Counted from the first letter of the stretch, positions 52,252 to 61,613 are shown. The stretch is 64,000 bases of DNA from Paenibacillus artemisiicola (GCF_017652985.1 NZ_JAGGDJ010000009.1:62001-126000), one strand, 5' to 3'. Translations and numbers: made by a program. Notes: generated by a model not told the origin, from the letters alone.

Positions 52252-53427
52252 TCAAGCGTCCTTGGGGAACGAGACCGTGAACGTCGTGCCGCCGCTGCCG
52301 CTTTCGGCCTTGATATGCGCGCCGTGGCGCCGGATGATTTCGTAACAGATCGACAAGCCGAGTCCGGTGCCGCTGCCTTTCGTAGTGAAGAAGGGGATGC
52401 CGAGCCGCTCGAGCACGTCAGGCGGCATGCCTTCTCCTTCGTCCCTCACCGTAAAGCCGACCGCATGCGAATCTTCGAACAGCCCGACGCGGATTTCGCC
52501 TCCGGGCGGGGACGCCTCCAGGCCGTTTCGGACCAGGTTGATCAGCACCTGCTGCATCTCCCTCGCGTTCATGTCGACCGGAGGCACCGCTGCCGGTTCG
52601 AAGGTCACCTTCTTGCCCGTCATCAGCGCGTCCGCTTCAAGCAGCGGCATGACGGCGTTGAAGGCTTCGAGCAGTCCGGTCCTTTCGCGATGGTCGGCGG
52701 CCGGGGACTTCGACAAGGACAGGAAATTGCCGATCATGGCGTTCGCGCGGTCCAATTCGCCGACGATGAGCTCGTAATGCGCGCTAAGCTGTCCGGTCGG
52801 CTGGAGCTGATGCATCAGCTGGAGGAAGCCTCGCACGGTCGCGATCGGATTCCTCACCTCATGGCTGATGCTCGCCGCCATCTGCGCGATCAGGTTCAGC
52901 CGGTCGAGCCGTTCCAGCTCGATCCGCAGCTTCGCCTGCTCTTCTTTCCGTTCCGCGGCCAGATTCTCGAAGAACTCCTTGTCCGCCTGCATCCGGCGTT
53001 CCTGAAGCACGAAATCCGTGATGTCCTCCGAGACCGCGAGCACGCCGAGCGCGTCGCCTTCGCCGTTCAGGATCGGCGTCGCGTTCCAGACCGAGATCAT
53101 CCGGTGGCCGTCCTCCCAGACGAATTCCAGCACCTCGTCGAGCACGTCCACCTTCCGGCGGCCCGAACGCTGCATCGGCATTTCGCCGGCCGACAGCTCG
53201 ATCCGGTTCCGGTACACGGTTACCTTCGGGGGATGGACGGAGGAATGGGAAAAGTCTCCGCCCGACGATACCCGCAGCATCCGGGAGGCTTTCCGGTTAT
53301 GCAGGATTATCTTGCAGAGCGGATCGGTCGCGATGGATACGCCTCCGGGAGATTCATTGAAGATATCCCAATACTTGGACGGTATATTGAAAGCATCAGC
53401 CTGACCATCGGCGGGTTGCCGTGCCAT
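52252..53427 (-). CDS. Soluble PAS-domain histidine kinase (sporulation-kinase-like)
   Basis: A 391-residue cytoplasmic kinase without a membrane segment. The PAS domain covers about 14-142 (NESPGGVSIATDPLCKIILHN). A short coiled region follows, then HisKA with His189 in SISHEVRNPIATVRGFLQLM and the ATPase domain with NLVRNGLEASPPGG, DEGEGMP and GTGLGLSICYEI. The HisKA region strongly resembles the KinA-E type sporulation kinases that feed the phosphorelay. No response regulator is adjacent, which fits an orphan phosphorelay kinase. The signal is unknown. Confidence 0.92.
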   Translation of the reverse strand: MARQPADGQADAFNIPSKYWDIFNESPGGVSIATDPLCKIILHNRKASRMLRVSSGGDFSHSSVHPPKVTVYRNRIELSAGEMPMQRSGRRKVDVLDEVLEFVWEDGHRMISVWNATPILNGEGDALGVLAVSEDITDFVLQERRMQADKEFFENLAAERKEEQAKLRIELERLDRLNLIAQMAASISHEVRNPIATVRGFLQLMHQLQPTGQLSAHYELIVGELDRANAMIGNFLSLSKSPAADHRERTGLLEAFNAVMPLLEADALMTGKKVTFEPAAVPPVDMNAREMQQVLINLVRNGLEASPPGGEIRVGLFEDSHAVGFTVRDEGEGMPPDVLERLGIPFFTTKGSGTGLGLSICYEIIRRHGAHIKAESGSGGTTFTVSFPKDA

Positions 53428-53749
53428 AACCTCGAATCCCTCCTGCTAGCGTCTTAAGCGTCGGTTCGCGAGTTCCTGGAGCGAATGCGAGCATGATTAG
53501 TCATTTCCATGTTTCCCGCGCTTACACCTTCATGCCGCCCGTAAAATCCTAAAAAAATGGAATCCTAGGCGATGATGTCACCATCCGGCGACCACTTCCG
53601 GCATTCGGCCCGTCCCCGGCAAGGCGATTGGCTCGCTTCTGCGCGCATGCGGGCTTTCACGCTCATGCGTTCAACGCAAAAAAGCCGCCATGCGGCGGCT
53701 TGTCTGAACGGCTTCGATTGTCTTGTTTGCGTATCTTACAGCCAGCGCT
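53428..53749. other. Intergenic region with terminator
   Basis: No gene is supported. The only feature I can identify is the terminator at 53682-53701. Confidence 0.5.
53682..53701 (-). terminator. Terminator of GNAT gene
   Basis: AAGCCGCC and GGCGGCTT form a perfect 8-bp stem around ATGC and are followed by six T on the minus strand. It lies about 50 bases past the acetyltransferase stop. Confidence 0.8.
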
Positions 53750-54538
53750 TTAGCCTAAGTAGACGCCGATCGCGACATCGGCGCCGAAGCCGAGCGACCG
53801 GTACACGCCTTCCCCCATCCTGCTCGATTGCAGCACGGCAAGCCGCGCGCCGGCGGCTTGTCCTTCGCGCAGGGCATGCGCCGTCAGCGCGGTTCCGAGG
53901 CCTCTGCGCCGATAGCCGTCCAACGTGGCTACGTTGTAGATGCCGATCGTCTCCCCGTCCCGGAACGCGGTCGCCGCCGCGGCGGGCCGGCCGTCCGCGA
54001 AGCCGACGTAATGCCGGAACGCGGGATGCCGGCCCATGGCGGCCGCTTCGTTGATCCGTACGAGCACGTCCGCGGCTTCACCATGGAATCCGAACCTATC
54101 CGGCACGATTTCCCGGAACCACGCCATCTCCGCACGCGTGCGGATCGGCCGGACCGTAAAGCCGGGAATCGCCGGGCCTTCGTACGTCCAGCCGGCCAAG
54201 GACAGCGACATGCCGGATACCTCGTCGACCTTGTCCAGTCCATGGGCCGCCAAGGCCTCCGCCAAGCTCGCGGCGCCCGGTTCGTGCGGCCAGGTCAGCC
54301 ATGTGAACGGAACCTTGCGCGCCCGATAACGCTTCGCGAAGCGTCCGACATCGTCCAGAACGTCTTCGGGCGAGGTCCCTGAATAAGCAAGGACGCGGTT
54401 GTATACGGGATGCGGCAGATCGGATTCGTGGCGGATCGCCCTTGGCGTTCGCTCGAAAACGATCCGCGGACAGACGCCGCTCATGCGTTCCCGCATGGCG
54501 ACCATGTTTTGCTTGATGCGTTCTTGGATGCTCGTCAT
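53750..54538 (-). CDS. GNAT-family N-acetyltransferase
   Basis: A 262-residue acetyltransferase. The acetyl-CoA binding motif is GYRRRGLGTALTAHAL near the C-terminus. The N-terminal half (to about 120) has a GNAT-related domain that I cannot assign further. The C-terminal half contains PAFRHYVGFADGRPAAAATAF. The ATG follows GCGAGG. It lies 74 bp downstream of the LysR gene in the same direction, so it may be co-transcribed with it. The acetylated substrate is unknown. Confidence 0.88.
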   Translation of the reverse strand: MTSIQERIKQNMVAMRERMSGVCPRIVFERTPRAIRHESDLPHPVYNRVLAYSGTSPEDVLDDVGRFAKRYRARKVPFTWLTWPHEPGAASLAEALAAHGLDKVDEVSGMSLSLAGWTYEGPAIPGFTVRPIRTRAEMAWFREIVPDRFGFHGEAADVLVRINEAAAMGRHPAFRHYVGFADGRPAAAATAFRDGETIGIYNVATLDGYRRRGLGTALTAHALREGQAAGARLAVLQSSRMGEGVYRSLGFGADVAIGVYLG

Positions 54539-54612
54539 GCTTAACCTCGCTTTTATGGGATCGCGTCCGCCTCCTTCCCCGGATGTGCCGGCGGCGACGC
54601 GCGCAGTCTACG

Positions 54613-55494
54613 TCAGTCCTCGTTCCGTTCGCGAATGTGCTTGATGAACGCGTTAATGTCGAGGACGTGCTTATGCTTGGATTTGAAGCCGATCAGCAGC
54701 TCGTTGCGGACGAGCATATGCTCGAACAACGTCCGCCACCTCCGCTCCGCCGCGCCGGGCTGCTTGAGCAGATAGGTCGGAAGCAGGCTCACCCCAGCGC
54801 CTTCCGCGACCGCCCGCAAGATCAAATGCAGGCTCGGAATGACGTGCACCGGGTTAATGACCGGCCCCGTATTGAAGAACTCCTTCCAATACCTGCGGAT
54901 GATCGGCAGCTCGAGGCCGTAGCTGATCCATCGCTGCTCCGTCAGCCACCGTTCCATCTCTTCCGTCCGCGCGAATTCCGGTACCGCCGTGTCCGGCGGC
55001 GCCACGAGCACGAAGCGTTCTTCCATCAGCCGCACGTATTCGATGCCGGGGGTCGCAAGCTTCTTGTCCGTAATGACGATATCCACGCGGTCTTCTTTGA
55101 GGAGCTCCAGCAAGTGATCGGCATCCCCGAAGTACGTGACGGTATTCCATTCCATCCCCGACAAATGCGCCATCACGCTCTCGGTAAACAGCTCGTGCGT
55201 CGTTCCGATTTTGATCGTCTTCATGGCCGGGGACAAATGCGATTTCAATTCCATCGTCTTCTCTTCCAAGGACTCGATATGAGGCGCGAGATGCGCGTAC
55301 AGCTGCTTGCCCCGTTCGGTCGGAACCAGCTTGCGCGTCGTTCGCGCGAACAGCCGTTCGCCGACCTCGGCTTCCAGGGACGCGAGGTGCTGGCTCAGCG
55401 CCGGCTGCGTCATGATCCGGGTCTTCGCGGCTTCCGACACCGAATTGTGCTTATAAATGGCGATGAAGCTTCGGTACCATTCGAAATCGACCAT
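54613..55494 (-). CDS. LysR-family regulator
   Basis: A 293-residue LysR-type regulator. The N-terminal winged helix-turn-helix reads MVDFEWYRSFIAIYKHNSVSEAAK then QPALSQHLASLE. The effector domain lies at about 88-290. The start MVDFEW follows AAGAAGG; the upstream ATG lacks a site. It has its own promoter with a 14-bp palindrome, and the same module stands before the acetyltransferase at 55788. It probably controls itself, the GNAT gene downstream, and that second GNAT gene. The inducer is unknown. Confidence 0.92.
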   Translation of the reverse strand: MVDFEWYRSFIAIYKHNSVSEAAKTRIMTQPALSQHLASLEAEVGERLFARTTRKLVPTERGKQLYAHLAPHIESLEEKTMELKSHLSPAMKTIKIGTTHELFTESVMAHLSGMEWNTVTYFGDADHLLELLKEDRVDIVITDKKLATPGIEYVRLMEERFVLVAPPDTAVPEFARTEEMERWLTEQRWISYGLELPIIRRYWKEFFNTGPVINPVHVIPSLHLILRAVAEGAGVSLLPTYLLKQPGAAERRWRTLFEHMLVRNELLIGFKSKHKHVLDINAFIKHIRERNED

Positions 55495-55534
55495 AGCGGC
55501 TCCTTCCTTCTTGGATCGCAGACCCACTCTCCTG

Positions 55535-55599
55535 ATTGTAAAGTTTGCTCACATCGACAACAAATTACGAAATAAAGGACCGCCTATAAATTCATTTAT
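55535..55599 (-). promoter_or_regulatory. LysR promoter/operator module, copy 1
   Basis: On the minus strand TTGTTG (55558-55563) and TACAAT (55535-55540) are 17 bp apart. The palindrome ATAAATTCATTTAT (55586-55599) begins 28 bp upstream of the -35 box. It precedes the LysR gene and has a near-identical partner at 56694-56758. Confidence 0.7.
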
Positions 55600-55744
55600 C
55601 AAAACGCGGCAAGCCTTCTCGATGCACCTTACCGTACCATCGCGAAGCGGCGGATTGTACTACCGTTCTGTTGGGTGGGCCATAACCCGCCGTTATGGGG
55701 AGCGGCCGCCTGAAGAGGCGCGAACGCAAAACGGGCAAAAGAAA

Positions 55745-55771
55745 AACCTTGAAGGACGATCCTTCAAGGTT
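55745..55771 (-). terminator. Terminator of second GNAT gene
   Basis: Perfect 12-bp arms AACCTTGAAGGA and TCCTTCAAGGTT around CGA, followed by a T-rich run on the minus strand. Confidence 0.85.
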
Positions 55772-55787
55772 CGGTGTCTGCCGCCGT

Positions 55788-56630
55788 TCAAGCCTGCGGA
55801 AGCACATAATTCGGGCGCACGTACAGTCGCGTAAATCCCGCCCGGTGGTAGTTGCCGTACGACTTGTTCTTGCGTTCTTCGCCTTCGGACGGTTGTCCGG
55901 TCTCGGCGGTGAAGCCGGACACGCCGGCCGCGATGCCGTCCGCGATCCGCCGCTCGATCAGCGCGTTCTGCGCCCCGCGGCCGCGGTACTCGGCCAACGT
56001 CGCATCGACGCCGAGCCACGCCCAGCCGCCGTCGATGAACATCGCTCCGCATGCGACGGGCACGCCGCCGTCGTACGCCGCGTAGACGTTCCATTTCGGT
56101 CGTCCGACCAAGGCGGACTGCCAGTCGGCGACCGCCGCGGGCAGCCCGAATCCGGCTTGCACGACTTGGCCGAAGTGTGCGGCGTCCTCCGGACGAACGA
56201 GCTTCACCTCAAGCGCCGTCGGAATCGGATGGCCCTCCGCGGGACTCGCGTCCCGGTAATATTTCGCCCAGCCGTTGCCGGTACGCCTATAACCGCGGGC
56301 TTCCAACGACTGCGGCAGCCCTTCCGGGCGCGCGGTCGGCGCGAGCTGCAGGGCATGAGACGGAACGGCGTGCTCCTTCATCCAGGCGATGGCCCGCTCC
56401 AGCTCGTCTTCGCTTGCGGGCTCGTCGATGCCTAAGCCGAGCACCCGATTGAACTCCGCGATCGGCGTCCCGCGGTCCGCGAGGCCGATGGCCGTTCCCA
56501 ATCGCCGGAAAGCGATATTCGTGCGTTGGACGATCGCGGCGGGAGCGGCGGCGTACATGTCGAACCACGCCTCGCGTTCGACTTGTTCGATCGCAAGATG
56601 GACATCCCGGACAAAGCCGGTATTCTTCAT
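55788..56630 (-). CDS. GNAT-family N-acetyltransferase
   Basis: A 280-residue acetyltransferase with a GNAT core in the C-terminal half: GVDATLAEYRGRGAQNALIERRI is the acetyl-CoA loop. The N-terminal half resembles a second, degenerate GNAT domain. The ATG follows AAGGAGAG. It forms a single-gene unit whose promoter and palindrome copy the module in front of the LysR gene. Substrate unknown. Confidence 0.88.
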   Translation of the reverse strand: MKNTGFVRDVHLAIEQVEREAWFDMYAAAPAAIVQRTNIAFRRLGTAIGLADRGTPIAEFNRVLGLGIDEPASEDELERAIAWMKEHAVPSHALQLAPTARPEGLPQSLEARGYRRTGNGWAKYYRDASPAEGHPIPTALEVKLVRPEDAAHFGQVVQAGFGLPAAVADWQSALVGRPKWNVYAAYDGGVPVACGAMFIDGGWAWLGVDATLAEYRGRGAQNALIERRIADGIAAGVSGFTAETGQPSEGEERKNKSYGNYHRAGFTRLYVRPNYVLPQA

Positions 56631-56693
56631 GGGTATCTCTCCTTTTGCGTCTATGGACTGGCCTGCTGCGGATGCCGGATCCGCACGTTGCTT

Positions 56694-56758
56694 AGTGTAA
56701 GGGTCCGTCGCCTCGACAACAAATCACAAAATAACGGAGCGGCTATAAATTAATTTAT
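56694..56758 (-). promoter_or_regulatory. LysR promoter/operator module, copy 2
   Basis: On the minus strand TTGTTG (56717-56722) and TACACT (56694-56699) are 17 bp apart. The palindrome ATAAATTAATTTAT (56745-56758) begins 28 bp upstream of the -35 box, as in copy 1. It precedes the second GNAT gene. The DNA between box and palindrome is also largely conserved. Confidence 0.7.
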
Positions 56759-56794
56759 GCGTGTCCCGCAAGCGGCCCGGCCCTTCGGGTCGGT

Positions 56795-57892
56795 CTACTG
56801 CCCCTCGGGCGCGAGCGTCCGGCCCCTGGCCATGCTGACGAGCAATAAGAGCAGCGGAAGCGCGACGATGAAGATCGGGAAAATATACGGGATCCACACG
56901 AAGGTCGCATAATCCAAGATGCCGATGACATTCGCGGGAACCAGGGAAATCGCGAAGATCGCGGCCGCCACGAATCCGATCATGATCCGCCAGTTCTTCA
57001 CGCCGAACAACTGCGCGGTTCCGTAGCTGTTGATGAACAAGTAGATGGCCAGCTTCACGAATACGCTGAAAATCCAGATGAACATGATCCATACGTCCAT
57101 ATTTTGAATGAATTCCAGATAATTGATAAAGCGAACCATGCTGAAATACGGAAAGACCAGGGTGGATCCGATGTTCGTTCCGAAGGTCATGATCACCATG
57201 ACGGACGTGACGACGGCGATCAGCGACGGCACGCAGATCGCGAGCAGCGTCGGCTTCAGCATCTTCTTGGAATTGGCGATGAAGGGCGTCAGCATCATGA
57301 TCATCATGGATTCCCCGAGGAACGACGCGTTCACCAGCGAGCCTTTCAGAATGGACAGCGCCCCGGAGTCCGCATAGACGGGCAGCAGCAGATCGACGTG
57401 CAAATTGGTGACGTTCAAGCTAAACGTCACCAGGATGCCCGCCAGGAGCAGCGGACCGGCCATCTCGCTGAAACGGGCGATCGCTTCGACGCTGCCGGCG
57501 TAATTGATGTACGTCATGGCGGCGACCATGAGAAACGCGATGAGCCAAATCGGCGTGTCGTGAAAGAGATACTGCTTAATGAACAAGGAGAAGATCCGCA
57601 GGATATCCGCGGAGACCGAAAACCAGACCGCGATGTACAGCGCGCCGATCAGCCAGCCGATCCACTTCCCGACGAGCTTCTGCGCGAACTCCACCAGCGT
57701 CAGCGAATCATGCCGCTGACTGACCAGGATCAGGACCAGCGTCACGAACAGTCCGATGACGCCGGCCACCGCCAGCGAAATCCAGGCGTCCTGCCTGGCC
57801 GTCTCGATCGTCGGCGCCACGGTCAGCCAGATGCTCATCGAAATTTCCAGGGTCGTAAACATCCAAAACAACTGCCAAGGCGAAATCTTCAT
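56795..57892 (-). CDS. GerAB-type spore germinant receptor subunit
   Basis: A 365-residue integral membrane protein of the amino-acid permease-like GerAB/ArcD-like family. It starts MKISPWQLFWMFTTLEISM and has about ten hydrophobic helices. This subunit binds the germinant in the spore inner membrane. The ATG overlaps the stop of the C subunit by 4 bp. It is the last gene of the A-C-B operon; this order is common in Paenibacillus relatives, while B. subtilis uses A-B-C. Confidence 0.93.
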   Translation of the reverse strand: MKISPWQLFWMFTTLEISMSIWLTVAPTIETARQDAWISLAVAGVIGLFVTLVLILVSQRHDSLTLVEFAQKLVGKWIGWLIGALYIAVWFSVSADILRIFSLFIKQYLFHDTPIWLIAFLMVAAMTYINYAGSVEAIARFSEMAGPLLLAGILVTFSLNVTNLHVDLLLPVYADSGALSILKGSLVNASFLGESMMIMMLTPFIANSKKMLKPTLLAICVPSLIAVVTSVMVIMTFGTNIGSTLVFPYFSMVRFINYLEFIQNMDVWIMFIWIFSVFVKLAIYLFINSYGTAQLFGVKNWRIMIGFVAAAIFAISLVPANVIGILDYATFVWIPYIFPIFIVALPLLLLLVSMARGRTLAPEGQ

Positions 57893-59049
57893 GCGCGGTC
57901 TCCTATTCCCGGGATGCGCTTGCCGATCCCGCCCGTGTTCTGGATTTTCAGTTTGACCGTGACCGACACCTCGACGGTCGGAAACAATTGGTCCCACTTG
58001 CCCCGGAGCTTCTTCCACTCGTACGGATGCTCGCGGTGAAGTTCTTCGCCGATGCCGAACACGTCCTGCCCGTACTGGAGCTGCACCTTCTTGATCGTGG
58101 CTTCGACCTGCTTGGCTTTGATGGCGTTCAGCTTGCGTTCCAGCGGAATCCGCTCGGAGGAAGCGGAGATGTCGATATTCGTGTTGTTTTCGAGCACCCT
58201 TCCGGTCCCCTCCAGCTTCACGAAGGCTTTCAGCCGGTTGCCGTCGATTCGGGTGCGGATGGTTTTTTTCAAGTTGGATTCGTACAGCGAGACGGTGCCT
58301 CCCCCCGTTTCCTCCGTCAGAAATTGATTTTTGAGCACCCCCTTGACCCAAAACAATTCCAGGGATTCGCGGCCGCTCACTTCGCCGACCATCTGCAGCT
58401 GCCGGTTGAAGATCGCGACGGACTTCACTTCGATGATTTCGTTCTTCTCTTGCCCGTTCTTCGGCGAGATCTCCACCATCGGCATGGAGGGCCGGACGCC
58501 GTCCCGCCCGACGTCCAGCAGCACGTCTCTCAAGGCGGTATCGCCCAGACGGCAAAACCGGTCTTGATCGACGGCCACGATCGCCGAGAACTGATTGAAC
58601 GGACTGTTGATCTCGAGCACGTCCCGTCCCTCGCCGTTGTTCACGACGAAGATATCCGTCCGCATCCGCGTATCGGTATTGCGCGTGAATTGATCCATCA
58701 CGTCGATGATGCCCTTGCGCGCGAGCCGCTCGCCGATGAAGATGGACCGGCGATGGCCGAGGAAAATTCTCCGGGGCAGCTTGTCCTGCACCTGCTGCTC
58801 CAAGTCGACGATCGAGGAACCGGACGCCGAGATGACGATGTTGGCCCGCTGTCCGCTGCCCGCGCCTTCGGTCGTGCTCTTGAACCCGGCCGGCACGGCG
58901 ATCTGCGCGCTTTTCTTCAGTTTCCCGTCCTCCGACAAGTCCAGCCCCGTGCCGATCCAGAACGCGTAATCGTTGATTTCGTTCCGGTCCCAGCAGCCGG
59001 AGAGACAGAGCATGACCAACAAGCAGCCTGCCGCGCGTAGACATTTCAT
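57889..59049 (-). CDS. GerAC-type germination lipoprotein
   Basis: A 386-residue lipoprotein of the GerAC family. The signal ends in lipobox LSGC (Cys19), then WDRNEINDYAFWIGTGLDLS as usual. Later segments include RIFLGHRRSIFIGERLA and VKGVLKNQF. It is one of the three germinant-receptor subunits, anchored on the outer face of the spore inner membrane. The start was moved to MKCLRAAG because it overlaps the A-subunit stop by 4 bp and gives a proper lipoprotein signal. Confidence 0.93.
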   Translation of the reverse strand: MKCLRAAGCLLVMLCLSGCWDRNEINDYAFWIGTGLDLSEDGKLKKSAQIAVPAGFKSTTEGAGSGQRANIVISASGSSIVDLEQQVQDKLPRRIFLGHRRSIFIGERLARKGIIDVMDQFTRNTDTRMRTDIFVVNNGEGRDVLEINSPFNQFSAIVAVDQDRFCRLGDTALRDVLLDVGRDGVRPSMPMVEISPKNGQEKNEIIEVKSVAIFNRQLQMVGEVSGRESLELFWVKGVLKNQFLTEETGGGTVSLYESNLKKTIRTRIDGNRLKAFVKLEGTGRVLENNTNIDISASSERIPLERKLNAIKAKQVEATIKKVQLQYGQDVFGIGEELHREHPYEWKKLRGKWDQLFPTVEVSVTVKLKIQNTGGIGKRIPGIGDRA

Positions 59050-60443
59050 GGCTTTTTGGGCGCCGGCACGAAGCGTTTGTTCATGCGCACCAGCGAGTCC
59101 TTCCATAGGTTTTTCCCGATCGGCGCGACGGGCTTTAAGTACGGCATGCCGAACGACTTGAGCGTGACCAGATGAATCATGATGAACATGATGCCGATCG
59201 CCACGCCGTACAGACCCAGGAAGCCGCCCGCGACCAGCAGCGGAAACCGCAGGATGCGAAACGGCAGCGCCAGGCTGTAGCTGGGGAACGCGAACGACGC
59301 GATGCCCGTGCCGGCCACGATCATGACGATCGGGGCGGAGATGAAGCCCGCTTGAACGGCCGCCTCCCCGATCACCAGCGCGCCGACGATGCTCACGGCC
59401 GAACCGATCGCCTTGGGCAGGCGAAGTCCCGCTTCCCGCAGCCCCTCGAACATCAGCTCCATGAGCAGCGTTTCGATGACGGTCGGGAACGGAATCCCTT
59501 CCCGGGAGGCCGAGATGCTCAGCATCAACGCCAGCGGGATCATCTGCGGATGGAACGTCGTCAGCGCGACGTAGATGGAAGGCAGCAAACAGGACAGTAT
59601 GGCGAGCAGCAGCCGCAGCATCCGGACGGCCGAGACGTAGATGAAGCGCTCGTAATGGTCTTCCGCCGCTTGAAGGCCCGCCCAGAAGGTCATGGGCAGC
59701 AGCAGCGCATTGGGGGAGCCGTCGACGATGATGGCGATCCGGCCCGCCAGCAAGCTCGCGGAGACGGTGTCCGGGCGTTCCGTGTTCTGGATCTGAGGGA
59801 ACAGGGACAGCCTGCGGTCTTCGATGTATTCTTCGATATATCCGGAATCCAGCAGCTGATTCGTATGTATCGTCTGAAGCCTGCGCCTTACCTCCTGAAG
59901 CAGCCCGGGCTTGACCACGTCTTCGATATAGGCGACGACGAACTCCGTATTGGTCAGTTCGCCCGCTTGATGCCGCTCGAACTTCAAGCTCGGGTGGCTG
60001 ATTTTGCGCCGAATCAGGCTGAGGTTCGTCTTGAGGTCCTCGGTAAAACCTTCGCGCGGCCCGCGAATGGCGGCTTCATTGGAAGGTTCGGCGATGGCGC
60101 GCTGCTTGAACGCGGTCAGCTCCGCCAGATAGGCCACCGGCCGGCCGTCCAAAAAAATGGCGGTGCAGCCTTTCAACACTTTGGCGACGACCTCCGACAA
60201 GCGCGTGACGCTCTCGTACTGCGTCATCCGATCGAAATCGCGGCTAAGCATGCAGGTCGATATGATCTGCTCCAATTTAGTCGAATCCGTCAGCTCGTCG
60301 ATATAGACGAGCAGCAGCTCGGCGCGATCCGGGAGCTTCAGCGGCCTGAACACGATGTCCGCGCAATGCTGAAAAACGCGCCGCAGCGCATCGTGATTGA
60401 TCCCGACGCGCTCGTCCACATTCAAAGGAAGGCTCGATTCCAT
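59046..60443 (-). CDS. GerAA-type spore germinant receptor subunit
   Basis: A 465-residue GerAA-family protein. A long N-terminal hydrophilic domain (about 1-275) is followed by five or six membrane helices (about 280-440), with ERPDTVSASLLAGRIAIIVDGSPNALLLP in the family signature. The ATG at 60443 was chosen because AAGGTGG lies eight bases before it; a GTG upstream overlaps that site. First gene of the A-C-B germination operon, which should be forespore-specific (sigma-G), but I could not fix a promoter with confidence. Confidence 0.93.
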   Translation of the reverse strand: MESSLPLNVDERVGINHDALRRVFQHCADIVFRPLKLPDRAELLLVYIDELTDSTKLEQIISTCMLSRDFDRMTQYESVTRLSEVVAKVLKGCTAIFLDGRPVAYLAELTAFKQRAIAEPSNEAAIRGPREGFTEDLKTNLSLIRRKISHPSLKFERHQAGELTNTEFVVAYIEDVVKPGLLQEVRRRLQTIHTNQLLDSGYIEEYIEDRRLSLFPQIQNTERPDTVSASLLAGRIAIIVDGSPNALLLPMTFWAGLQAAEDHYERFIYVSAVRMLRLLLAILSCLLPSIYVALTTFHPQMIPLALMLSISASREGIPFPTVIETLLMELMFEGLREAGLRLPKAIGSAVSIVGALVIGEAAVQAGFISAPIVMIVAGTGIASFAFPSYSLALPFRILRFPLLVAGGFLGLYGVAIGIMFIMIHLVTLKSFGMPYLKPVAPIGKNLWKDSLVRMNKRFVPAPKKP

Positions 60444-60600
60444 GCTGTTTACCACCTTATGCCAACATCTCTGTCCTTAACTTGTTCGGATTGCCCCCCC
60501 TTTATACCCTTTCGCCGCGCCGCCGGGCGCGACGTCCGGCGCGCCCGCGACGGGCGGCCGCCCCACCCTGTCAAGCCCGGTTGGCCTGCCCCGCGAATGC

Positions 60601-60638
60601 AAACAAAAAGACAGCTCCGTCCACGATGACGGCTGCTG
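60601..60638 (-). terminator. Terminator of LysR gene
   Basis: CAGCTCCGTC (60612-60621) and GACGGCTGCTG (60628-60638) form an imperfect stem. On the minus strand it runs into TCTTTTTGTTT. It lies about 45 bases past the LysR stop and before the ger operon. Confidence 0.6.
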
Positions 60639-60683
60639 CCTGAGAGGCGATTCATGAATTTACGCGCGGACGGGGCATGGGAA

Positions 60684-61550
60684 TCACGGGTTGAACATAA
60701 AGCTCAGCAGCCGCTTGCTTACGGCTTCGTCGCGCGTGATGACCGAGATTTGGCGGTACGATTCGAAATCCTGAATGGGGATCGCTTTTATCGTCGGCTT
60801 CATCTGGCTGATGAAGATGGCGGGCAGAATGGAGATGCCCAGATTGGCATGGATGAAGCCAAGGATGCTTTGGCCCAGCTCGATTTCGAGCGCGACGTTC
60901 AGCTGCTCGCCTCTTGCGGCGAACGCCTCGTCGACCAGCATTCGCACGTCGCAGCCGTCCGGCAGCATGACGAAGGTTTCCTGCTTGATCTCGTCGAACG
61001 ATACTTCGTCTCTGCTCCCGTACAAGGGATGATGGTTGTTCACGAACAGATAGAACGGCTCCGTAAACGCGGGGGTCGAATGATACGCGTGCTTCACGCC
61101 CCGGTCGTCGAAAAAAGCGGCGTCGAGAATGCCGTTATCCAGATGCGTCAGAAAATCATGAAAGCAATAAAAAACGCGGATTTTGATCTCCAGCTTCGTG
61201 GTCGCCTGCCGGTTGCCGGCAATGCGGGCGGGCAGAAATATCGTGGCGACGCTCGGCCAGGAACCGATCGTGAGGTCGACCTTGCCCTCGTCCTGCATGA
61301 GCGCGATCTCCCGCTTCATCGCGTTCACTTCGTTCGCGATGACCTTGCTTCGTTCAAGCAGAATCCGGCCGGCGGGCGTCAGCGCCACGCCCACGGACGA
61401 ACGCGTCAACAGCTGCGCCCCGAGCTCCGTCTCCAAGTTGCGGATTTGCTTGCTCAGCGCAGGCTGGCTGATATGCAGGGATTCGCTGGCTTTCGTCAAG
61501 CTCTTCGTCTCCGCCGTTTGCCGAAAAGCCTCCAGCCATTCCATCCTCAT
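60684..61550 (-). CDS. LysR-family regulator
   Basis: A 288-residue LysR-type regulator. The helix-turn-helix reads MEWLEAFRQTAETKSLTKASE then ISQPALSKQIRNLE. The effector domain has the usual two subdomains. The start MRMEW was chosen because GGAGG lies seven bases before it; earlier ATGs are too close or too far. It diverges from the monooxygenase-like and DinB genes, so it probably regulates them. A perfect palindrome (61602-61613) is in the gap. Confidence 0.92.
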   Translation of the reverse strand: MRMEWLEAFRQTAETKSLTKASESLHISQPALSKQIRNLETELGAQLLTRSSVGVALTPAGRILLERSKVIANEVNAMKREIALMQDEGKVDLTIGSWPSVATIFLPARIAGNRQATTKLEIKIRVFYCFHDFLTHLDNGILDAAFFDDRGVKHAYHSTPAFTEPFYLFVNNHHPLYGSRDEVSFDEIKQETFVMLPDGCDVRMLVDEAFAARGEQLNVALEIELGQSILGFIHANLGISILPAIFISQMKPTIKAIPIQDFESYRQISVITRDEAVSKRLLSFMFNP

Positions 61551-61601
61551 GTGCATTCCTCCTAACTTTGCGTTATTCCCCACCAAACAGAGCGGTAGTA
61601 C

Positions 61602-61613
61602 AATCCGCGGATT
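61602..61613. promoter_or_regulatory. 12-bp palindrome between divergent genes
   Basis: AATCCGCGGATT is perfectly self-complementary and lies 51 bp upstream of the LysR start. It may be an operator of that regulator. I could not pair it with a convincing promoter. Confidence 0.35.

Noticed and set aside
60472-60510. Sigma-G promoter of the germination operon
   Set aside because: A GTATA and a CAAGTTA are roughly in place, but matches and spacing are too loose to claim.
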